Source of the DNA: Sindora glabra
Lineage: Eukaryota > Streptophyta > Magnoliopsida > Fabales > Fabaceae
Direction: 5' to 3'
Assembly (NCBI GenBank): GCA_020226215.1
Contig: CM035235.1
Span: forward strand, 54,527,511-54,591,510
DNA: 64,000 bases
A program made the translations under genes and the position numbers. Shown here one piece after another: positions 12,260 through 22,577 of the stretch. Positions within the stretch are counted from its first letter, which is position 1. Each line of letters starts with the position of its first letter. The notes beneath the pieces were generated by a model. That model made no database searches and was not told the origin of the DNA. It worked only from the letters and a program-made list of their open reading frames with translations.

Positions 12260-12958
12260 TGGTCCATGTTATGTCACATCACTTTAGATACTAAACTTTT
12301 AGGATGCTTTAGAATTTTTTCCACTTTTTCGTTCAAATGCTCCACCGAAATGCAGATTTATCATTTAAGTACATATCTTTGGAAGTATGGGCCTAAACCT
12401 CACATAACGTACGGAGCTATGTCAACAGTGCTCAACCAATTTTCCTTACCTTCTCTCTTCAAGCTTCTATTAGTCTCCTAAAGAAAGCTCAACGGGAGTT
12501 TAAACAAGTTTTACTTGACAAAGCAACAAAATACCTAATGTAGATACTCGCAGCCGCAACGAGATCTCAACTGTGTTAATTTTACTTATTTTTCATGAAA
12601 ATTATGATATATTATTAATATAACGACATGTTAATAAATTTAATTATTAATTTATTAACATGTAATATATTAAATTTAATTTTAAAAAAATACAAGTTAA
12701 ATTTACAGTAATATTTGATAGTGTATTAGTGTATTATTGTATTAATAGTATATTATAATTTATCTCCTTTTTTGATATAAATCATTGTTTAGCAAATGAA
12801 AACAAATTATCAAATTTTGAATGTTTTAAAAATATAAAAAATAAAATTTTCAAAAAATATGAAAATTACAAAATTGATAAACAAATAAGAAAGTTAATAT
12901 TCACCTCTAATTTTTAAATGAGAATACCAATATATATCAGAATTGAGCCATTATATAT
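12260..12958. other. AT-rich DNA flanking the CACTA element
   Basis: No recognised gene. About 12596-12770 holds palindromic TTAATAAATTTAATTATTAA-type sequence that resembles 21740-21870 on the other side of the CACTA element. This is a weak similarity, possibly two copies of an AT-rich MITE. Confidence 0.3.
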
Positions 12959-13440
12959 CACTACAGCAAAAAAGACTTTTAGCGGCGACATTTGTCATCG
13001 CTAAAAGTTATTCGGTCATTGCTAAAGAAAAAGTCGTCACTAAAAATGTTGTCGGTATAGTTTCGTGCCTGAAAAGGTCATTAGCGACGACAATTTGTTG
13101 TTGCTAAAAGTAGGACCTTTTGCGACGACAATGTCGTCGCAGAAAATAATTTCAAAATTCAAAAAATTTTGAAATTTGATTTTTAGCAGCGACATTTGTC
13201 GTCGCTATGAGCAAAAAGTCATCGTTGAAGAATTGATTTTCAGTGACGACAAAGTCATCGTTGAAGATCTAACTTTCAACGATGACAAAGTCGTCGTTGA
13301 AGATCTGACTTTCAGCGACGACAAAGGAAACCTTTAGCGACGACAAAGTCATCGCTAAAAGTAAAAAGTCATCGCTGAAAGTTTGATCTTCAGCGACGAT
13401 GTTTTGCCCTATAGTGACGACAAGTGCCGCCGCTAAAGGA
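12959..13440. repeat. CACTA left terminus and subterminal repeat array
   Basis: About a dozen copies, in both orientations, of a short motif of the form TTTAGCGACGACAWTGTCGTCGCTAAA or half of it. Typical halves are AAAGTCATCGCTGAAAG and TTTCAGCGACGACAAAG. In En/Spm-type elements such arrays bind the element-encoded DNA-binding protein. The variation among copies is mainly CG to CA/TG, consistent with methylation decay. Confidence 0.85.
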
Positions 13441-13763
13441 TTTTTAAATTTTTTTTTAAAAAATTTAAATTCAACTTGTCATATATTTCAAATAATATCG
13501 TTATTTTAGTTAACTTGAATTGTTCAATAATTTTTTAAAATTTAATTTAATAAAAATTATACAATTATAATATATCAGTAGTATTATTAATAATGTCTAA
13601 CAATTTGATCCAACATAAAAAATTAATACTCATAAAGCAATGGTAAAAATAATATTTATATGAATAAATTATATATACATCGTCCATGTAAATGTGTACA
13701 TATAAAAAAATATAAAGATACATATACAAAATATACTATGGAGGAAGCAGGGAGGTGTAAATA

Positions 13764-15598
13764 TCACGGTACACCATCATCATCGTCGTCGTCGTCGTCA
13801 TCATCGTTGTAACGAGAATGATAAAATGATGGTGGCGACTGAGCAGCAGGTGTAGGCGCAAATTTACTCAGCCCAGCGATGTAGTAGCAGCAAATGGAGG
13901 CGGCGGTAGAACGATACCCTACTGTCTAAGGATCGAGCTCATCTCAGTAAGATAAGTTCCAAGCTGCTACTACATCTGCTGCTGCCATTGCATTAGTTGC
14001 TGTTGCTATGTAATCTGCTGCTACTGTTGCATCAGTTGTTGTTGCTGTGTAATCTGCTATTGCTGCTAATCAAGCTACTGCTACTGCTTCTGAATCAACC
14101 ACTGGCTCTGCTCGACCTGCTCCCGACTCTGCTGAAACTACTCCTGCAACTCACCGACCTGAGATATGGTCTGTGAGCTCGTCCCCGTGCTAGAAGCCCT
14201 TACCGAATGATAAGACTGACTAGCAAGTACACGCCCAACAGCCTTTCTGTACCCTCGACGAGTGCTAAGCACCTCATCAGCGATGGCAACCTCATCTAAC
14301 TGTACAGGAGTCGTAGGCAAGCTAGTGGATGATACACTAGACTGTACATGCTGAGTTATGAGCTCAGTCATCCTCACCTTAAATTATTAAAAGAAATCAA
14401 TAAGAAATCTATCTTACAAGATATATTCGTAAAATTTTATTTAAAATATGAAATTCAAATAACTTACATGTTGCCCTTAAGGGATCGGATGCACCCACTC
14501 TCCCGACCTATATGTGTGTCGGTCCCTAAAGTTATCGAAAATCGATTACAGCTCACCAGTATCTCTGTTTCTCTATTCAATTTTTGTAATAGAAAAAAAA
14601 AGGATGAAGGGTAGTAATGCTATTTAACAAGTGGATACATTTAAAAAAGATACAAAAAAATTAAATTACCTTATCAAAGCGATGTGCAGCAATAAACTTT
14701 GACCCATGTTAGTCATTGACGACCTTCTGTGCTCTATTATTGGTATTTCTCGCAGACAACTCCTTCAAATTAAGAGGAAAAAGTTAAATTTTTATATTCA
14801 CAATTTACTAATTATGAAATATTGACATAATACCATAAAATGTCATACTTACCCTATACTCGTCACTATCAAAGAAGTCCACACACTTTTGCCATGTCTG
14901 CGGTGAGACAGATCGAGGCACACAACGTCGAACTTGATCCAAGTCATACTCCTGGTATCGATCGCCTCCATGCTTTAAGAAATGCTTATTCAACCTATAC
15001 TTCTAATCTTTGTATAGGTCGGCAACAGTCCGTATTAAACCAGAGAGCGCTCTATCTCGATCACCCTAAAAAATGCCCTGGAACTCGAAGTGGGACTGCA
15101 TTAAAAGACATTTAATAAATTTATGAGTCATATATTTAGAACTTTCAATCTTAAAGACATTAATTCAATAGTTGGAGGAAATGGATATTTACGCAAACCT
15201 CTTGCATAACTTTATCTCGGATCTGCTGAGGCACAACCTGCCATGACTTATAATAGGGTGGGACGTGGGCGCGGATCATGCTGCCAATATCACGAGGGAG
15301 ATGGCTAGCATTCTCACCAACCGCATGCCATGTACCAGTCGTATCAAACTGTACAGGCACCGATCTACCTCCACCCTTGCCTATCTTCTCGTGCAGTCTT
15401 AGGGACCTATTCGATCCTCTCTTTCTTGCAGCTGCTACTTCAATTAATAAAGAAAAATATCAATACAATAAATATAATATTTAATCAAGCTTAGGTATGC
15501 ACAATTAATAACAAATACCTAATCCTTCGCACTGTGATGGAATATGGGTGGGTCGCTCCAGTGTCACCTCCGTGGTATTGTGCCTCGATATCTACCAT
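13764..15598 (-). pseudogene. Transposase_24-type (Ptta/En/Spm) protein pseudogene
   Basis: Second gene of the CACTA element. The start ATG is at 15598-15596 (MVDIEAQYHGGDTG). A second exon reads RKRGSNRSLRLHEK and then TWHAVGENASHLPRDIGSM, the N-terminal signature of plant Transposase_24 proteins. The next exon gives YRLNKHFLKHGGDRYQEYDL and QKCVDFFDSDEYR, then RNTNNRAQKVVND. The C-terminus is Gln-rich (about 13975-14110) and ends in an Asp run before TGA at 13764-13766. In-frame stops interrupt it: KD-stop-KYRL where the family has Trp (TGG to TAG), one after VVND, and several TAG codons in the Gln tract that look like former CAG. Introns follow GT..AG. In En/Spm systems this gene supplies a DNA-binding or accessory function. 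It is non-functional here. Confidence 0.85.
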
Positions 15599-15749
15599 AA
15601 CTAAAATAATACACATTATACAAGTTATTAAAAAGAATTCAATGTCAAATTGAATGATCAAGTGGTTCAACTTTTTATAATCATATTAATTATTTTAACA
15701 ATCATACTTACACAATTATAAGTTGTAGTTCGAATATGTTATTTTATCC

Positions 15750-18700
15750 CTAGTTAGAATCAGTGTCGGTGAACCTAACAGACTCATGGTCATCGGTTTC
15801 TCCTTCATTATTAGATTGTGTGGGCTCTTCATCCAAATAATCATCAATTATTTCGTCTTCAAGGCTCTCGTCATCATCGATGAAGGCGTCTTCTCCATGA
15901 GCACTAGATCTAACATTCCTATACGTTAGAATGATTGAAGGACTATTTCTTTCATTACTTAGATGTACTAGATCGAAATCTCCCAGATCAACTGTAAGGT
16001 TGAAGTTAGATGAGTTACTATTCTACAAAAATAACAGGTTTTGTGCATTATCTCCATCACTGGGTAGATCCCATATATCGCGATGCACCATATTATGTAC
16101 GACCCTCCAATTTGATCCATTAAGGAGATCCTCAGTGTAAAATACTTGTTTTGCTTGAATAGCAAGTATATAAGGATCATCCTTGTACCATTGTCCATTG
16201 ATGGAGATGCTTGTGATATTCTTGTCAATATAAAGTTTTTTTTGTAGGATCAGTGTCATACCACTTGCATTTAAATAAAGTCACACTGTACTTATTTAAA
16301 TAAGTTAACTCAATGATTTCTTCTAGTACACCATAGAACATGTTACCATCAGTCCCCGGAACAGAAATGCCACTATTTTGCATTTTATGCTTCTCATCTC
16401 GAGTTTTAACTACAAAGCGAACTCCATTCACAATACACGCAGAGTATATCGTGTTAGTGAAACTAGGACCAGAGGCTAATGATAGTAACTCTTTGGTGGC
16501 CTCTGGGGAATCGTTCCTATGTAAATAGTACATGTAAAAAAGTAGCAATTGTTCCAAGAATTAAATTGAAAGATTAACAAGAGAAATGAACAATATTTAA
16601 GATATTTGTTTAATGAATTTGGGAAGAAAAAAACCCTTACCTTCGAGTAAAATCACGAGGGGAATTTGGTTCTCTGTAAGTTGTCAATATCTTCAGCACC
16701 ACTTCGTTCGAGTTCCAATCGATGCTCACTATAGAACATAACAATCTTAGTCTATTATAATCACATAAAGAAGAAGAACACAATTGAAATTTAAGTTACT
16801 TACTGGAGATATTTTTCAATCTCAGTACAATTATTCAAGATGTACCATACTGTAACATCCCAATCCTTCCTATCAAAATGAGAAATAATTTTCTTCCCTA
16901 TCGGTCAACATTGGGATCAGAACACCGACAATGTCCTTCTTGTTTGACTAGGTGTTACATCTTGATTTCTATCAGGTCGATTGAGTCTAGTTTCCACTCC
17001 TTCCAAATACATAGAGAAAAACGTTAATGCCTCATTAACAATATATCCTTCTGCAATTGAACCCTCCGGTCGAGCACAATTTCGGATATAATCCTTTAAC
17101 TTTTTTATATACCTCTCATATGGGTACATCCATCGAAAATGAACGAGTCCTCATTCCAATACTTCATCTAGCAAATGCATCACCAAGTGAACCATTATGT
17201 CAAAAAATGTTGGGGGTTATATCCTCTCAAGCTTGCACAAAATAATGATAATGTCTTGTTTGGCTTGCAGAATATCCTTCCTGTTGAGAGTTCTAGCACA
17301 TATTTGACTAAAGAAGTTGCATAACTCAACAAGTGAATATAATAATTCCTTTGGCAAGAAAGCCCGAATTCTTGGTCCTAACAGTCTTTGCATAATAACA
17401 TGACAATCATGTGATTTCAACCCCTTTAACTTCAGGTCACGATCTGTGACATTCTTACAAAGACTCCCAGCAAACCCATCTGGAAATTTCACATTCTTTA
17501 TATATTGGCAAAATCGTTTCCGCTCTTCCTGGTTAAGCGTATATCTAGCATGCGGCTTGAAAAGTTAACCCTTCTGCTCATACATATGCAAGTTAGGCCT
17601 TATCTTCATGTCTGCCAGATCTCGTCTTACATTGTCTATATCTTTTGTTTTATGCTCAATCTCCAATAATGTACTCAAGATGCTATCACATACATTTTTC
17701 TCAACATGCATCACATCAATGTTATGTCTTAAGTTCATTGTTGGCCAATAAGGGAGATTAAAAAATATACTTCTCTTGCTCCAATTAAGTTCGTCGGCAC
17801 CCCTCTTTCGCTTTACACCACCAAATTGAGCATGTTTTCCTGGAAGTCTTTATGATACCTTACCCAACTGTTCCATGATAACATTATTGGTAAGAGGCCG
17901 AGGAGGGGCTCTCCTCTCCGACCTCCCATTGAATTCTTTCCTATTTCTCCATGTGTGACTTCTTGGAAGCCAATGGCGATGACCAACGTAAGCTATTTTT
18001 CCTCTAACTCGAATTGACAAAGTATCCAAATTACATGTAGGATATGCTTTGTATCTTTGCCCGCTCCACCCGGATAGACTACTTCAAGCAGAAAAATCAT
18101 TTATAGTCCAAAGCAATACTGCCCGCATATTGAACACCGTATTTGTATTCGCATATCGAGTTTCAACTCCTTTTTCGCAGAGATCCCTCAGCTCTTCTAC
18201 AACCGGCTGTAAGAAGACATCGATATCCTTACCTGGTGATTGCGGCCCTAGGATTAATAGGGTCAACATGAAAAAAGATTGATTCACGCATACCCATGGT
18301 GGCAAGTTATAAGTAGTCATAACCACTGGCCACATGCTGTAGGATAGGTTCCTATCACCAAAAGGATTAAATCCATCTACACTTAAACCTAACCTAATGT
18401 TTCGTGGGTCAGCGAAGAAATTAGGATACCTCTCATCAAACTTCTGCCAAGCTTTTCCATCCATGGGATGTCGCATTACCCCCTCTTCTTTTGATTTTCC
18501 AGTGTGATGCCATATCATGTTCTTTGTAGTATGTCTCGATCAATACAGATGCTATAATCGAGGAGTTAATGGAAAATATCGAACCACTTTTTGGGCCACC
18601 TTTTTTCCTTTTGTAGTTTTATTTACCCATCGGCTCTCCCCACAAATTGGACAATTATCTTTAGAAGCATGATCTTTCCAAAAAAGTGCACAATCATGTT

Positions 18701-19351
18701 TGCATACATGGATTGATTCATACCCTAATCCCAACTTGTTGAGCCATTTCCTTGCACCATAGTACGATTCAGGCAATTTATTATCGTTTGGAAGTGCCTC
18801 TTTTAACACCGAAAAAGAGCATCAAATGACTTATTTGTCCACTTATACAGAACCTTCAAATGCATAAGTTTCACCAAGAAGTTCAAAGCTGAAAATGCTG
18901 TGCAGCCTGGATACAATTCTATTTTTACTTGCTCGAATAGGTTATCATAGTTACTATAATTTGTTCCAATGTCTCCATCAGCCGCATTCTCACCCCTGTA
19001 CTCGTCATTGTGAAAATCAACTTCAGGTACCTCAGGGCCAATGAAATCATGTATAACATCCGCTAGCTCATCTCTATTGTTGGGAGATATCCCTCGAGTT
19101 CCTCTAAAAGTCTAAACATCTGCTTCACCATGGTGTACCCAATTTATGTATAATGGATGAAATCCATTATCTATAATATGTGCCTCCAATGTTGGTAATG
19201 TTTGAAATATTAAATTCACACACTTTTTGTATGGGCATCTTACCAAATCCTTTTCATCGACAAAGTTTTTGGCTCTTTGAACAAATCTTACTGCACCATT
19301 CCAATACTCATCTGATAATCGATTTGGTAGATGTATCCAACTTTTATCAAT
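15750..19351 (-). pseudogene. TNP2-like CACTA transposase pseudogene (Transposase_21, DUF4218, DUF4216)
   Basis: The N-terminal block begins at DKSWIHLPNRLSDEYW near 19350, with ATT where ATG is expected. It continues with a CPYKKC metal-binding-like motif and NWVHHGEADV. The transposase core (18809-17750) includes HDCALFWKDH, CPICGESRW, GLSVDGFNPFGDRNLSYSMW, NLPPWVC, GPQSPGKDIDVFLQPVVEEL and NIDVMHVEKNVCDS. DUF4218-type blocks follow (LKSHDCHVIMQRLLGPRIRA, PEGSIAEGYIVNEALTFF), then a DUF4216-type block (VKTRDEKHKM, TLFKCKWYDTDP). An acidic tail ends at TAG 15750-15752. Several in-frame stops break it, including TGA after INDFSA where Arg (CGA) is usual, and stops after TLSVF and SQC. The gene is upstream of and codirectional with the Transposase_24 pseudogene, about 150 bp apart. 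It would have catalysed cut-and-paste transposition; no complete frame remains. Confidence 0.92.
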
Positions 19352-20999
19352 AGATATTATATCACTGAATAGGAAGAAAATTGCTTTAGGTGAAATAAAG
19401 TGTGTTAATTAATATTTGACACTCACCCTAAATACACCGTATCACTCCAACTTTGAAGGGTAGGGTCCTATCCCATTCGAGATATTTCTATAGTTATTAT
19501 TTTCTTCAATTTATCCACGCTCATCGTTTGATTTGTGCGAAAATTTCGGCAGCATCTCCTTATGGTTCTCTAAGTGCCTAAACTATACGCCTGTATAGTT
19601 TATACCCGGAGAATAGTTAGGATGCCAAGATATTCCCACAATATCAAACAAGAGTCGGATAAATTGTTAATAATAACTACATGATAGTATCCCAAACTGT
19701 CTAACTTTTCAGGACAATTCAAGGGTTGATTGATATTCAGAGAACAATCAACCTTTGAACGGGTCTAAGCTTATAATTTAAATGCAAATACAGTTCTATT
19801 TAAAATTATTATAAAAATATATTTACAATAATTAAAATTAACGATACAATAATTTATGCGTATTGTTGTTTAAGTGTTAGTACTGTTATTTAAGTAACTT
19901 ATTACGTAGATTATTAATTTTTCTAAATATTCATAACAACTGTTATGTTTCACAATAAGCTTGTGGGAATAATAGAGTATAACCTACTCTGTTATATTTA
20001 TAAGGTGCACAATTCAGCTTCTTTATAGAGAGGTGTATATTATGAATATGGACTTCCTAGTTACAAATTTAAGTAAGTTTAGTTTTATAAGGTGTATATT
20101 ATTTATAAGATGCACAATTCAGTTTCGTTATTTAAGTAAATGTAGTTTTATTCAAGAAGGGGGTGATTTTCATGCGGACTTCCTAGTTTTTTTAAGTTTT
20201 TATTTTTATGTAATGTAGATATCATAATTTGGACTGTTAGGGTTTTATTTTCATGTGGTCTCTAATTTAGTTGAATTTTTCTTAGTATTTGGTATAAATA
20301 ATATAATTTGAATTGTTAAGTTTCAATCCCAATTAAAAAAGAGATTATATTATTGTAATCTCTTATTTTTCTAAGATAAATTTATATATTTATTCTAATT
20401 TTCTATCTTACATTATTTCAACGAATCTAGTAAGTTTGAAGTTTCCTAAATTGCATCACAAATTTTAGATTTTGTGAATAAAATATCATAACTATTTTAT
20501 CTTACATTAGTCTAACTGAATAATCTACACATATATTGTATACTTCAAAATTATAATTTGAGGGATACATAATAATATTAAAATTTATATTTACAAATTT
20601 TATGCTAGGTTAAATTTACATAAATTAAATTCTAAATTTACAACATACAAAATTAAATAATATAAAATTTCATATTAAATTAAACATATTATCAATTCTA
20701 TTAATTCATTGCAAACTATTTGAGTAAATTAAATATATTATTACACAATTAAAATATTATAACTTTTTATTCACGTATCTCAATGGTAAAAATCTATTGA
20801 TCAACTCTCAATACTCTTCACGAACTAAGATAGGCACTAATAATAACTAACAAATTAAAAGATACAACATACAAAATTAATACATATCAACATATATAAA
20901 AAATAAATATACTAAAATAAAAAAAATTTTAAAAGAAAGAGAAAGTTCAAGAATTTACCTCAGGTTCAGAATTTTCAAACACACAAATGAGGAGGGAGG
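19352..20999. other. non-coding interior of the CACTA element
   Basis: This is the region upstream of the TNP2-like pseudogene, and so its former promoter and leader. 19430-19790 is more GC-balanced; the rest is very AT-rich. Short repeated phrases (AAGGTGTATATTAT, ATAAGGTGCACAATTCAG) occur around 19980-20130. No coding sequence recognised. Confidence 0.6.
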
Positions 21000-21586
21000 A
21001 GGCGCTGCGAATAAATAGTCGAAACTTTCACCAACGACTAAAAAATTTCGATCGTCGATGAAAGCTTCAGCGACGACCGAACAGAGTATCAGCGACGACA
21101 TTATCATCCCTAAAAGTCCAGGCCTTCACCGTCAACAATGTTGTCGCTAAAGCCTTGTCTCGAAATTTAGACTAGGCTTTTAGCGACGACATTATGGCGT
21201 CGCTGAAGGGTTAGACTTTTAGCGACAACAATGTCGTCGCTGAAGGGCTGGTCAAGTTTCCGACCGAGCTCTTTAGTGACGACATAGTCATCGGTGAAAG
21301 TTGGAATTTTTAGCGACGACAATGTCGTCGCTGAAAGTCTTGCATTTTCCGTGATGACAATTATTGTCGTTGAAGGCCAAATTTTTCCGCTGAAAATTTT
21401 TTAGGCTTTTAGCGACAACTTTTATCGTCACTAAAAGCTTAGTTCCTTCCTGCCCAACTTTCTGATTCCCTCTAAAAAGTTGTATTATTTTTACCGACGA
21501 CATTGTTGTCGGAAATATTTTTAGCGACGATCGAATTTTTGTCACCGCTAAAAACGTTGTCGTTGTTGCTCCTTATTTTCATAGTG
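21000..21586. repeat. CACTA right terminus and subterminal repeat array
   Basis: About a dozen copies of the GCGACGAC...GTCGTCGC palindrome or its halves, for example TTTTAGCGACGACAATGTCG at 21309. They end in the right terminal inverted repeat CATAGTG at 21586. Same motif family as the left array. Confidence 0.85.
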
Positions 21587-21942
21587 TATCTTCTAAATCA
21601 AATTAGATTTAACGGTAACTTTCTAATACATTTTTTTTGACAGGCCTAATATATTATTGAGGGTTTATCAAATAAAATTAAGTAAGCTCTCTTTGAAATG
21701 AAATGGGATGATTATGATGCTTTATTGATAGATATATTTGTATACTATCAAATTTGATTATTAATTTATTATTATATAATATATTAAATTTAATTTAAAA
21801 ATAAATTAATATATAATTAAATTTAATAATATACTAACATATCAATAATATATTATAATTTTTCCCAAAATGAGAAGTGTGAATCAGAGAATGGAGAATC
21901 TCTCTGGGTAAACACAAGAAGCTACAAGTAAACTTCGTCTCC

Positions 21943-21965
21943 CACGTGGTAACCTAATGACGTCA
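21943..21965. promoter_or_regulatory. G-box plus TGACGTCA module, candidate bZIP sites
   Basis: CACGTG at 21943-21948 and the perfect palindrome TGACGTCA at 21958-21965 lie 9 bp apart in unique sequence between the CACTA element and ACS. In plants these are core sites for G-box (bHLH/bZIP) and TGA-type bZIP factors. They lie about 440 bp upstream of the TATA box, separated from it mostly by a MITE. The sites are seen; their use is inferred. Confidence 0.5.
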
Positions 21966-22053
21966 TGACCAAAGACGAAAGCACTCCCACTTCATTGACC
22001 TGCCAAATTTTTGAATATCGAAATGGATCTTTCCGGTGTCCTTCCTCACCCAC

Positions 22054-22394
22054 AGGGCCGGATTCAAAATTTTTTGTTTGTGAGGAATAATATATATGTC
22101 TTATAAATTATTACAAAAAATAAATACTTAAATAAAAATAAAAATAAAATATTATTTTTATTTTTATTTTTAATATCTTATTTATGAGTGTTAGCGTGGG
22201 TAATAAATTAAATTTTAAATATTTTTATATTTATTTAAAATAAAAATTATCTCTTTTAATTGATTCAAAAAATTATGGGAGCAATCTTATATATATATAT
22301 ATATATATATTGTGGGAATAATAATTATAATTAATATATATTTATTTTTAATTTTATTTTATTTTTTATGGGCTAAGAGTTAATCCGCCCTTAC
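22054..22394. mobile_element. MITE in the proximal ACS promoter
   Basis: The left end AGGGCCGGATTCAAAATTTT and the right end, AAGGGCGGATTAACTC in reverse complement, match the AGGGGCGGATYCA termini seen in a widespread plant MITE type. Flanks TCACCCAC (22046-22053) and TCAGCCTC (22395-22402) agree at 6 of 8 positions, compatible with a decayed hAT 8 bp target duplication. The interior is AT-rich, with a (TA)n run near 22290-22310. It ends 13 bp before the ACS TATA box. Confidence 0.55.
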
Positions 22395-22407
22395 TCAGCC
22401 TCTCGCC

Positions 22408-22416
22408 TTTATATAC
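22408..22416 (+). promoter_or_regulatory. TATA box of the ACS gene
   Basis: TTTATATAC in a GC-balanced context, about 160 bp before the ACS start codon. It is followed by a pyrimidine-rich leader without upstream ATG. Transcription would be expected to start around 22440. Strong by position and match, but unproven. Confidence 0.7.
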
Positions 22417-22577
22417 CCATTATGCACTGGCCCCAAATTCCCACAATTCTCTCCCATTTCAACATTGCATCTGCTATCCAAGCTGCAGATTTACTTTCAC
22501 TAATTGCCATTGCTCTATATTCTATACTATAGTTAGCTTGATCTTGCTACATTGAAACCCTAATTTAAGCAGCAAAA

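Larger units (their letters stand above)
12959..21586 (-). mobile_element. complete-length CACTA (En/Spm) transposon, coding-decayed
   Basis: The 8,628 bp element starts CACTACAGCAAAAAAGAC; read inward from the right end it starts CACTATGAAAATAAGG. The 3 bp flanks are TAT (12956-12958) and TAT (21587-21589), the target duplication expected of CACTA elements. Both ends hold dense subterminal arrays of a palindromic motif around GCGACGACAATGTCGTCGC. Inside are two minus-strand genes in the usual CACTA order, a TNP2-type transposase and a Transposase_24-type protein, both broken by stops. The termini are intact enough to be mobilised in trans, but the element is not autonomous. It lies about 1 kb upstream of the ACS start codon. 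Confidence 0.93.

Noticed and set aside
14348..15484. Plus-strand frames of 60-91 codons inside the CACTA element
   Set aside because: They lie opposite the minus-strand Transposase_24 pseudogene, whose readings match a known family.
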